Shown: positions 24,207 to 34,313 of the stretch, piece after piece
Layout: the number at the start of each line of letters is the position of its first letter
Numbering within the stretch: the stretch's first letter is position 1
Source: Dongia_A sp035695765
GTDB lineage: Bacteria; Pseudomonadota; Alphaproteobacteria; Dongiales; Dongiaceae
Assembly: GCA_035695765.1 (NCBI GenBank)
Contig: DASRRI010000033.1
Location: 1 to 64,000, forward strand
Reading direction: 5' to 3'
DNA length: 64,000 bases
Notes under the pieces: generated by a model
Databases searched by the model: none
Told to the model about the DNA's origin: nothing
What the model saw: only the letters and a program-made list of their open reading frames with translations
Made by a program: the position numbers and the translations under genes

Positions 24207-26000
24207 ATGACGTCGCAGACCTGGGAATGGCAGTTCGAGCATTCGCCGGCGGACATGTGGCCGCTGCTGGCGGATACCGCGCGCTTCAACGAAGCAGCGA
24301 AACTGCCTAAGCATCAGATCACCGAAATCCCGCAGGCGGATGGCTCTGTCCATTATTTCGGCGCGGCCAAAATCGGGCCGTTCGACATCAAGTGGCAGGA
24401 GAAGCCGGTCAATTGGGTGAGCGAGCAGTGGTTCGAGCACACCCGCTATTTCCAGAGCGGGCCGCTCAAGCTGCTGAGCGCACAGCTCCAGATCGAGCCC
24501 CATGGCGATGGCAGCCGCGCGCATTATTCCGTGCGCATCGAGCCGGCGAATCTCTTGGGCAAGCTGATGCTCGGCAAGATGCTCTCCTCGACCAAGGCGA
24601 CGTTCGGCCGCCTGGCCAGCGAAGCTGACGCTTTTGTCGCCGGACAGCGCACCAAGCCCTTCACCTTTTCGCCGCCCGCCGTCAGCGACGAAGCGAAGCG
24701 GCGTGTCGACAAGATGGTGGTGGAGATCGACGCGACGCCTAACGGGCACGGCCTCGCGCGCAAGCTTGCTGATCACATCCTCGATGCGCAGGAGGTTGAT
24801 CTGTGGCGCGTGCGGCCGCTGGCGCTTGCGCACGCGTGGAATTGCCCGCCGCGCCACGCGATCGAGGTATGCCTGCAGGCCGTGCGTGCCGGGCTGCTCC
24901 AATTGCGCTGGGATCTCCTCTGCCCGCGCTGCCGCGTGGCGAAGGGCTGGTCGGGCGGGCTCGACCGCTTGCCGCAAGGGGCGCACTGCTCCTCCTGCAA
25001 CATCGATTACGAGCGCGACTTCTCCAGGAACGTCGAGGCCAGCTTCCATCCCGCGCCGGCGGTGCGCGTGCTGGAGACCGGCGAATATTGCATGTGGGGC
25101 CCCATGTCGGTGCCCCATGTGAAGGCGCAGATCCTGCTGCAGCCGGGCGAGACGCGGGAACTGAAGGCGGCACTGCCAGTCGGCCCCTATCGCTTCCGCA
25201 CGCTGGAGCCGGGGCCGGAAGCGGATGTTGATTGGCAATCCGGCGGCTTTCCCGAATTGATCCTGGATGAAGGCAAGGTCACCGCCGGCGCACCAGCCGC
25301 GGCGGGCACGCTGCGCCTGACCAACAAAGCGCAACGTCCCTTGATCGCGATCATCGAGGACCGCAGCTGGGTCGCCGATGCGTTGACCGCCGATCGTGTG
25401 ACAGCCTTGCAGACCTTCCGCGACCTCTTCTCCGACGACGTGCTGCGCCCGGGCGATGAAGTCGCAGTCGGCCGCATCGCCCTGTTGTTCAGCGACCTCA
25501 AGGGCTCGACCGCGCTCTATCAGTCGATCGGCGATGCCAGCGCCTATCATCTGGTGCGCGATCATTTCGCCTTCATGGCAAAGGTCATCCGCGATCATGA
25601 GGGCGCGATCGTGAAGACCATCGGCGATGCGGTGATGGCGGCCTTCGTCTCGCCGACCCAGGCGGTCGAGGCGGCGATCGACATCCAGCGCCAGATCGCG
25701 GCCTTCAATCGCGAGAGCCGCGGCGAGGCGGCGAGCCCGCCGATCGTGATCAAGCTCGGTGTCCATAGCGGCCCGACCATCGCGGTCACGTTGAACGACC
25801 GGCTGGATTACTTCGGCTCGACCGTCAACATGGCCGCCCGCTTGCAGGGCCAGAGCGAGGGTGGGGACATCGTCCTGTCACCGGAGATTGCCGAGGATGC
25901 CGCGGTCGCACCGCTTTTGAGTGAGTTTCGAATCATCCGCGACCAGGCCAGCCTGAAGGGGTTCGACCAGCCGATCATGTTCTTCCGGCTGCGGCCCTAA
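24207..26000 (+). CDS. Class III nucleotide cyclase with SRPBCC-like domain and zinc ribbon (DUF5939-type)
   Basis: The product has 597 aa, starting at ATG 24207 after GGGGCGGAGAG. Residues ~1-145 look like an SRPBCC/START-type ligand pocket (WEWQFEHSPADMWPLLADTA). A middle region carries two CxxC pairs, CPRC and CSSC, about 25 residues apart, as in a zinc ribbon. Next comes a beta-rich part. Residues ~425-595 form the cyclase domain, with LLFSDLKGSTALYQ, KTIGDAVMAAF and YFGSTVNMAARLQ, so the metal Asp pair, substrate Lys, Asn and Arg are present. It should make cAMP. The SRPBCC domain may bind a lipid or another hydrophobic ligand. It is 23 bp after the HAD gene, so it is likely in the pyrD transcript. 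Confidence 0.88.
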   Translation: MTSQTWEWQFEHSPADMWPLLADTARFNEAAKLPKHQITEIPQADGSVHYFGAAKIGPFDIKWQEKPVNWVSEQWFEHTRYFQSGPLKLLSAQLQIEPHGDGSRAHYSVRIEPANLLGKLMLGKMLSSTKATFGRLASEADAFVAGQRTKPFTFSPPAVSDEAKRRVDKMVVEIDATPNGHGLARKLADHILDAQEVDLWRVRPLALAHAWNCPPRHAIEVCLQAVRAGLLQLRWDLLCPRCRVAKGWSGGLDRLPQGAHCSSCNIDYERDFSRNVEASFHPAPAVRVLETGEYCMWGPMSVPHVKAQILLQPGETRELKAALPVGPYRFRTLEPGPEADVDWQSGGFPELILDEGKVTAGAPAAAGTLRLTNKAQRPLIAIIEDRSWVADALTADRVTALQTFRDLFSDDVLRPGDEVAVGRIALLFSDLKGSTALYQSIGDASAYHLVRDHFAFMAKVIRDHEGAIVKTIGDAVMAAFVSPTQAVEAAIDIQRQIAAFNRESRGEAASPPIVIKLGVHSGPTIAVTLNDRLDYFGSTVNMAARLQGQSEGGDIVLSPEIAEDAAVAPLLSEFRIIRDQASLKGFDQPIMFFRLRP

Positions 26001-26108
26001 TCCGGAGGTACGAGACCAGGCCATATCCGGCCATGGGCACATCAAATATTAACGCCTCCCGGTCGAATCTGAGGGCGGGCGAAAACATTGGTAGTGCGGA
26101 ATTTTCCA

Positions 26109-26675
26109 ATGAATGCGGTACCATTGATGCGCGCAACCAGGGAGATCGGATTGGGGTTCAGCGAAACCGGGCAGGCGACCGGAGAGCGGGATTGGCAGGC
26201 ACGCTATCCCGAGTTCCGCGCGCGGGCCAAGGGCACCAACGTCAATGACCGCACCCTGCTGGCGACCGACTATCTCAATCACGTCAATGAAATCATCATG
26301 CTGCTGGAGCTCGTGCCCGACGCGCCGGAGTGTCTGGAGGATTGCCGCACCTGGCAGCCGATGAGCTATACGCAGCATTTCGAGGCGTCCTCGATCGCGG
26401 ACCGCGATCTGGCGATCGAAGCCTATGAATTCTCTCCGCCCGAATTCCGCACCACGTTCGACCGGCTGATCAGCGAAATGCATCGCGTGATCGGCGGTGC
26501 GCTGGCCAGCCTCGATGCGGCCATCGCCCACGGTGACGAGGAACGCGCGCGCCGCGTGGTGGAATTGGCGGTCGGCGCCTTGAAGACCATGGTGGACCAG
26601 GCCAGCTCCACCATCCATGGCGATGCTCAGCTCATGGACCAGGCCGAGATCGACGGCCTCATGGACATGATGTAG
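26109..26675 (+). CDS. Conserved hypothetical helical protein
   Basis: I do not recognise the family. The product has 188 aa from ATG 26109; TTG 26088 and ATG 26130 are alternative starts, and no strong ribosome site favours any of them. It is predicted to be all-alpha and cytoplasmic. Features include an N-terminal DRTLLATDYLNHVNEIIML, a Cys pair in PECLEDCRTW, and a C-terminal helical half with EMHRVIGGALASLDAAIAHG. It ends in acidic helices (QAEIDGLMDMM). The length and charge pattern would fit a small four-helix-bundle protein. It lies alone between the cyclase and the mutase genes. Confidence 0.7.
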   Translation: MNAVPLMRATREIGLGFSETGQATGERDWQARYPEFRARAKGTNVNDRTLLATDYLNHVNEIIMLLELVPDAPECLEDCRTWQPMSYTQHFEASSIADRDLAIEAYEFSPPEFRTTFDRLISEMHRVIGGALASLDAAIAHGDEERARRVVELAVGALKTMVDQASSTIHGDAQLMDQAEIDGLMDMM

Positions 26676-26701
26676 ATCACGAGCGAAGTCTTTGGCGTTC
26701 C

Positions 26702-26731
26702 TAGACTTCCGATAATCCCGTCCGCTATAGT
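26702..26731 (+). promoter_or_regulatory. Candidate promoter of the methylmalonyl-CoA mutase gene
   Basis: TAGACT (26702-26707) and TATAGT (26726-26731) are spaced by 18 bp and match the sigma70 hexamers at four and five of six bases. If used, transcription would begin near 26738. That rules out the in-frame TTG at 26731 as the translation start and supports TTG 26767. Confidence 0.35.
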
Positions 26732-26766
26732 TGACGCTCCGTTGCTGCACTGCGGAAGGGGCGTGT

Positions 26767-28917
<2,151 letters not shown>

Positions 28918-28992
28918 CATCGAATGGAATGAGCCGGCCGACGGGGCGATGGGGAAGAGCCTCGCGGGCGGGTCATGAGGGAGGATTGACTT

Positions 28993-31900
28993 ATGTCGTT
29001 TCTCAGCGATCGGCGGATGTGGAATGTGGCCGCCGGCGCGGCCACATTGCTGTGGCTCGTCTGCGTCGGCTGGTATGTCTTCGACTTTGTCGGATTAGAC
29101 GTATTCGCCGGGATGCTGCCGCACGAACTGGGTGCGGTGGTAGCGGGCAGTGTTGCGCCGATCCTCGTGCTCTGGCTGCTGGTCGCTTTCATGCTGCGCG
29201 GCCAGGCGATGAAAGAGCATACCGAGATGCTGGCAAGCCGCCTGGCCGAGTTGACCTTCCCGGACCAGGCCGCGGAGCATCGCATCCATTCGATCGCCGA
29301 AGCCCTGCGCCGCCAGGCGATGGACCTGCGCATGGCGACGGAAGAAGCCGCCGCTGCATTGGATGGCACGCGCGCTCTGTTCCGATCGCAGGCCAGCGAC
29401 ATCGACACGGCGGCCAAGGCCGCACGCGCCCGGAATGAAGAGGTGGAAAGCACGCTCGCCGAACAGCGCCGCATCCTTGGCGAAATGACGGGTGCGGTCG
29501 AGAAGCAGCGCGAGGGCTTGAGCCAGACCGGCAAGGACCAGGCGGCTGCGATGGAAGCCGCGGCCGAGGAAAGCGCGCGCCGCATCGCACAGGTGCTGGA
29601 GAGCAAGCGCACGGAGATTGCGGGTGTGATCGACCGCATCCTCGATCACGGCTCGAGCGTGCGCGACGCGGTGGAGACCCAGGCCGAGCGCCTCGGCGAC
29701 CATATCGAGCAGTCGATCAGCCGGTTCCGCGAGCAATTGACGGAGCTCTCCGGCCGCATCGACGAGGCGACCGAGACGTCACGCCACGAAACGAGGACCA
29801 TGATCCAGGCGACCGAGGCGTCACAGCGCGAATTCACCGCTCACACTGAAACTTTGGCGGCCCAGATCCGCGGCAGCGCCAAGCAGATGAGCCAGCAATT
29901 GACGCGCCTTGCCGACCAGGCGGTGACAGCGGCCGAAAAATGCGCCGCGGACAATGCTGTCCTGGAGCAGGCGAGCCGCGCCCAGGTAGAGCGGCTCAGC
30001 GTCGCCGCCAACCTGGCGGGCGAGCAATTCCGCCAAACTTTCGACCGGCTGGCGGAGAATGTCAGCGCCATGGTGCAATCGACGTCCGACCGCATGGGCG
30101 AGCGCCAGCAAGCCATCCGTGGCGCCCTTGACGATGCGAGCAAGCAGTTTGGTCAGGCTTTCGACAAGCTGGCGGATAATGTGGGCACCATGGTGCAATC
30201 GGCATCCGATCGCCTGGGCGACGGCCAGCAATCCATCCGCGCCGCCCTGGACGATGCGAGCAAGCAATTCGGCCAGACCTTCGACACGTTGGAAAAGAAT
30301 GTCGGCGGCATGGTGCAATCGGCATCCGACCGCCTGGGCGAGCGCGAGCAATCGCTCCGCACCGCATTGAACGGCGCAAACACCCAGTTCCGGCAGGCGT
30401 TCGATCGGCTGGCGCAGGACGTCGTCGCCATGTCGCAATCGACGACCGATCAACTGGGCGAGCGCCAGCAGACGATCCGCACGGCCTTGGACGAGCACAC
30501 CAGGCAGCTGGGGGAGGCGACCATCGATGCGGCAAAGGCCTACGCCGAGAAGATCGCCGAATTCAGGACCATCATGGGCACCGCGACCGATGCGGCGGGC
30601 AAGCAGACGACCGAGCTGCAGCAGCTGGTCGATCAGCAGAGCGGCCGCATGACCCTTGCGGCCGATGCCGCCTCGCAGCGCTTCCGCACCCATATCGAAG
30701 GCCACGAGGCCAAGCTGGACGAGCTGGCGCAGCTCGCCGCCAAGAAAGCGGATGAGCTGGCGGCCGCGATCCGCGGTCACGGCATCATCCTGGAAGGCTC
30801 CGCCAGCCGCGGCTCGGAAAAATTCGCCGAGTTGCTGCGCAAGGAAGCGGCCAAGCTCGACGAGCATCTGGAGCAAGTCGACCAGCGCAACACCAAACTG
30901 GCCGCCGCGGTCGACAAGCAGTCGGAGCGGATCACCGGCATTATCGATCAGGCCGGCGAGCGCATCACCACACATGTGACCGCTCAGGAATCCAAGCTTG
31001 ACGAGTTGGACAAAGCCGCCGCCGCCCGCCTCGAGAAGCTCTCCGAGCAGATCGGCCAGCAGCGCGACCAGCTGGTTGCCGCCGGCGAGCAGGCCGGCGA
31101 TGCCTTGCGCCAGCGCATGGCGCTGCACACCATGGCGCTCGGCGAAACCTGGCGCGAACAGCACGGCAAGCTCTCCGAGCTGGTGCAATCGCTTGAGAAG
31201 CGCACGGCCAATCTGGGCGAAGAGCTGGAGGCGCATGGCAAGCGCGCCAACCAGATCGCGGCGGACGGCGCCGACCGGTTTGGCGAACGCCTCACCGAGC
31301 ACAGCGACCGCATGCGCTCGCTGGAGCAGCGGGCGGCCGAACATTGGCGTTCCGCCATCAGCAATTACGGCGATTCGATCGCGACGGCCTTGCAGGAGAT
31401 CGACCGGCGCGCCGCGGCGCTCGCCGACGCAGCGGCGGGCCAAAGCCGTCTGTTGTCGGATGCGGCTGACCGCGCCGCGCAATCTTTGCGCGGCCAGCTC
31501 GACGGCCATTCGCAGGCCTTGAGCGCGGTGGTCGACAGCCTGATCCGCCGCACCGGCGATCTTTCCAGCATGGCGCAGGCGCATGGCGACAGGCTGGGCG
31601 AAGCCACCGACCAGGCCGGCGCAAGACTGAAGGAGCAGCTGGACCGTCATCTGCTTGCCGTGCGCATGGCGGCCAACGAACTGGAGCAGCGCTCGACGTC
31701 GCTCGAGCAATCCATGCTGTCCGCGAACACTCGATTGCAGGATATGGCGCAGCAGGCGGCGGGTTCACTACATACTTTGATGCGCGGGCAATCGGACGAG
31801 TTCCTCAATGCAGCGGAGCAGATCGGCACGCGCATCAAGGAGCTGCAGACCGCGACCGTCGCGCAGCGCGACGAGCTGATCGCCGCCGCCAAGCAGGCGG

Positions 31901-34086
31901 GCGCATATCTCGAATCCGCCCTGAAGCTGCAGGCGCAGGAGATCGCCGCGACCGCTGCCGGCCTGGTGCAACAGACCCACGGCCTCAGCGCCTCCGCAAA
32001 GGTGCAGGCCGAGCTGACGGGCCAGGGCCTCGCCGATATCGTCGCCAGCTTCGAAGAGGCAGCGCAGCGCCAGGCCGCGCATCTCAAGGACGTCGCGGCG
32101 CAGGCTGCGACCGAGGCGACCAAGAATCTCGGTGGCGAGACCGAGACCGTGAAGACCCTGTTCCAGGACCTGGTCGATCGCGGCAAGCTCTTGTCGGACG
32201 CCGCGAACTCGCAGGCCGTGACGCTCGGCAAGGCTGCGGCCCAGGCGGCCGACGTCGCCATCGCCATGCGTGATGCTCTCTCGAAGCAAGCGCAGGAGGC
32301 GAGCCGCGCCGGCCTGCAACTGACCGAGCGCGCCTCCGAAGCGAGCCGCGGCTTGCAGCGCCAGGTCGAGGATCTTGCGAGCACGATCGAAGGCCTGATC
32401 AACCGCCATGCCGCCGGGCTGAAGACGGCGGGCGCAGCGGCGGCGGAACGGGCAATCGATCTCGGCCAGACATTGCAGCGGCAGAGCGACGATCTGCAGG
32501 CCGCGCTGGCGAAGACCAATGCCGCGACTCTGGATATCCGCCAGAATCTCAAGGCCCAGATCGACGATGTGGGCAAGGTGGCGGAGCGCGTCGCCGTCGA
32601 AGCGCAGTCGATCGCCAATTCCTTCCGCACCGATACCGCCGCTCTGATGGACGCGTCGGCCCGCGCCACTGATGGCGCCGGCACGCTCAATCAGATGCTG
32701 CGCAAATCGATCTCGGATCTCGACACCGCAACCGCAACGGCCGCCGCCAAAACCACCGTCATCCGCCAGGAAGTAGAAGCGCAGTGCGAGACCCTGCGCC
32801 AGGCCGCGGCAGAAGGTGCGCGCCAGTCCGATCAATTGGCGCAGCTGCATCTGGGCCAGGCCGCGCAGCTGGCGGGCGCCGCCGACGTCGCGCGCCGGCG
32901 CCTTGAGGAGGTTGGTCAGAGCCTCGTCCAGCAGACAGAGAGCCTGACGGCGGTCATCGACCGTTCGCTGCTGCGCCAGCACGACCTCAACGATTCATTG
33001 ACGCAGGGCATGGGCCTGGTCGGCCAGGTCGCGAAGGAAGGCGAGACGCAGCTCGAGACATTGAACGGCTCGGTCGAGAATCTCGCCCAGACCCTGAAGA
33101 ACGCGACCTTGGAAGGTGCGCGCCAGGCGCGCGACGTGGTGCAGAGCTTCCGCGACGGCGGCGAAGCCTTGACCCAGCTGGCCAAGCGCGCGACCGGGCA
33201 GTTGGACGATCTCAAGACGTCGGTCCAGGTGCAGCTGCAGGACCTGGCGCAGCTCTCGCAGCAGGTCGTCAATCTCGGCCAATCGGTGCGCGGCCAGCTG
33301 CAGGGCCAGACCTCTGAATTTGCCGCCGCTGCCGCCGCTGCCAAGGCAAGCGCCGAAGCGGCACGCGCGGAATCCGCTGCCGCCAGCGAACTCTCCGGCA
33401 AGCATTCGGTGGTGCTGGTCGAAGCCGCCCAACGGCTCAATCAGGAATTCCAGGCCGCTTCGGTGACATTGGAGGATCGTGTCTCCAGCATGACCCGCGT
33501 GGCGGAACAGTCGATCCAGCGCGCCACTGTCGTCGCGCAGGGCTTCGACAAGCAGACCTCCAACCTGCGTCATTCCCTGGATGCCGCGACCCAGCGCACC
33601 AGCGAACTCGGCGCGCGCTTTCAGCTCCAGACGCAGGAGATCGCGAAGTCGACGCAGGCGGCGATGGACCGGCTGGACAAGCTGCGCCAGACCACGGCGC
33701 TCACCACCCGCGATGCATTCTTGAAAGTTGCGGCGGTGATGATCGACGAGCTGAACGGCCTCGCGCTCGACATCCACAACCTGCTCGATTCCGAAGTGCC
33801 GGAAGAAGTGTGGAAGCGCTACCGCAACGGCGACCGCTCGGTGTTCGCGCGGCGCCTCTTCAAGACCAAGGATTCCTACGTCATCCCGGCGATCCAGCAG
33901 CGCTACCAGCGCGACAATAAGTTCCAGGACATGGTCGACCGCTACCTGGCGAAGTTCGAGGACCTGCTGAGCCATTCCGCTTCGGCCGATCCGGAATCGG
34001 TGCTCAGCGCCACCTTCATCACCGCTGATGTGGGCAAGCTCTACCTCGTGATGTCCCGCAGCCTCGGCCGCGCGACGGAGCATTGA
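28993..34086 (+). CDS. Giant membrane-anchored coiled-coil protein with 40-residue repeats
   Basis: The product has 1,697 aa. Two N-terminal helices (NVAAGAATLLWLVCVGWYVF and VVAGSVAPILVLWLLVAFML) anchor it in the inner membrane. Nearly all of residues ~75-1570 are Ala/Gln/Glu-rich amphipathic helix, the kind databases call apolipoprotein- or kinesin-like. Four 40-residue repeats lie at ~341-500. The last ~115 residues form a distinct, probably folded domain (FLKVAAVMIDELNGLALDIH, VPEEVWKRYRNGDRSVFARR). The architecture recalls the Agrobacterium growth-pole ring protein and other alphaproteobacterial polar scaffolds, but homology is not shown. A role in cell-pole or envelope organisation is inference. 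It starts 75 bp after the mutase gene. Confidence 0.85.
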   Translation: MSFLSDRRMWNVAAGAATLLWLVCVGWYVFDFVGLDVFAGMLPHELGAVVAGSVAPILVLWLLVAFMLRGQAMKEHTEMLASRLAELTFPDQAAEHRIHSIAEALRRQAMDLRMATEEAAAALDGTRALFRSQASDIDTAAKAARARNEEVESTLAEQRRILGEMTGAVEKQREGLSQTGKDQAAAMEAAAEESARRIAQVLESKRTEIAGVIDRILDHGSSVRDAVETQAERLGDHIEQSISRFREQLTELSGRIDEATETSRHETRTMIQATEASQREFTAHTETLAAQIRGSAKQMSQQLTRLADQAVTAAEKCAADNAVLEQASRAQVERLSVAANLAGEQFRQTFDRLAENVSAMVQSTSDRMGERQQAIRGALDDASKQFGQAFDKLADNVGTMVQSASDRLGDGQQSIRAALDDASKQFGQTFDTLEKNVGGMVQSASDRLGEREQSLRTALNGANTQFRQAFDRLAQDVVAMSQSTTDQLGERQQTIRTALDEHTRQLGEATIDAAKAYAEKIAEFRTIMGTATDAAGKQTTELQQLVDQQSGRMTLAADAASQRFRTHIEGHEAKLDELAQLAAKKADELAAAIRGHGIILEGSASRGSEKFAELLRKEAAKLDEHLEQVDQRNTKLAAAVDKQSERITGIIDQAGERITTHVTAQESKLDELDKAAAARLEKLSEQIGQQRDQLVAAGEQAGDALRQRMALHTMALGETWREQHGKLSELVQSLEKRTANLGEELEAHGKRANQIAADGADRFGERLTEHSDRMRSLEQRAAEHWRSAISNYGDSIATALQEIDRRAAALADAAAGQSRLLSDAADRAAQSLRGQLDGHSQALSAVVDSLIRRTGDLSSMAQAHGDRLGEATDQAGARLKEQLDRHLLAVRMAANELEQRSTSLEQSMLSANTRLQDMAQQAAGSLHTLMRGQSDEFLNAAEQIGTRIKELQTATVAQRDELIAAAKQAGAYLESALKLQAQEIAATAAGLVQQTHGLSASAKVQAELTGQGLADIVASFEEAAQRQAAHLKDVAAQAATEATKNLGGETETVKTLFQDLVDRGKLLSDAANSQAVTLGKAAAQAADVAIAMRDALSKQAQEASRAGLQLTERASEASRGLQRQVEDLASTIEGLINRHAAGLKTAGAAAAERAIDLGQTLQRQSDDLQAALAKTNAATLDIRQNLKAQIDDVGKVAERVAVEAQSIANSFRTDTAALMDASARATDGAGTLNQMLRKSISDLDTATATAAAKTTVIRQEVEAQCETLRQAAAEGARQSDQLAQLHLGQAAQLAGAADVARRRLEEVGQSLVQQTESLTAVIDRSLLRQHDLNDSLTQGMGLVGQVAKEGETQLETLNGSVENLAQTLKNATLEGARQARDVVQSFRDGGEALTQLAKRATGQLDDLKTSVQVQLQDLAQLSQQVVNLGQSVRGQLQGQTSEFAAAAAAAKASAEAARAESAAASELSGKHSVVLVEAAQRLNQEFQAASVTLEDRVSSMTRVAEQSIQRATVVAQGFDKQTSNLRHSLDAATQRTSELGARFQLQTQEIAKSTQAAMDRLDKLRQTTALTTRDAFLKVAAVMIDELNGLALDIHNLLDSEVPEEVWKRYRNGDRSVFARRLFKTKDSYVIPAIQQRYQRDNKFQDMVDRYLAKFEDLLSHSASADPESVLSATFITADVGKLYLVMSRSLGRATEH
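30013..30492 (+). repeat. Four tandem 120-bp coding repeats
   Basis: Within the coiled-coil gene, 120-bp units repeat about four times. Each encodes a 40-residue unit of the form QFxQxFDxLxxNVxxMVQS followed by DRLGxxQQxIRxALDD. The period is exact (30013, 30133, 30253, 30373). Units two and three are the closest to each other. The pattern suggests recent unit duplication, and the heptad-like spacing keeps the helix in register. Confidence 0.85.
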
Positions 34087-34094
34087 CCGCAGAA

Positions 34095-34244
34095 CTGTCA
34101 CCCCGGACAGCGGCGAAGCCGCGTGATCCGGGGCCTATGCGGCGTCCCAAGGCGGGCGATATTTGCAGGCAACTTTCGCTGCTGGGCATCGCATGGGCCC
34201 GGATTGGCCGCCCGATGGGCAGCCGTCCGGGGTGACAGTTGGGG
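34095..34244. repeat. Dispersed intergenic inverted repeat, copy B
   Basis: A ~150-bp element fills most of the gap between the coiled-coil gene and the exporter gene. It begins ctgtcaccccggacagcggc, contains ccggggcctatgc, and ends ccggggtgacagttgggg. Its ends are inverted copies of each other (gtcaccccgg / ccggggtgac). The left end is the reverse complement of the right end of copy A. It shares the ctgtcaccccgg and ccggggcctatgc blocks with copy C at 58.8 kb. Confidence 0.75.
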
Positions 34245-34313
34245 CGAGCATTGATCCCGGCGTCTCCTGGCCATACATAGAGAGCGAGGGGTGGGAGCAG
34301 GTCAGGACAATCC

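Noticed and set aside
28993..34086. Long minus-strand frames (up to 629 codons) opposite the coiled-coil gene
   Set aside because: They are mirror frames produced by the repetitive, GC-rich sequence of the real gene.
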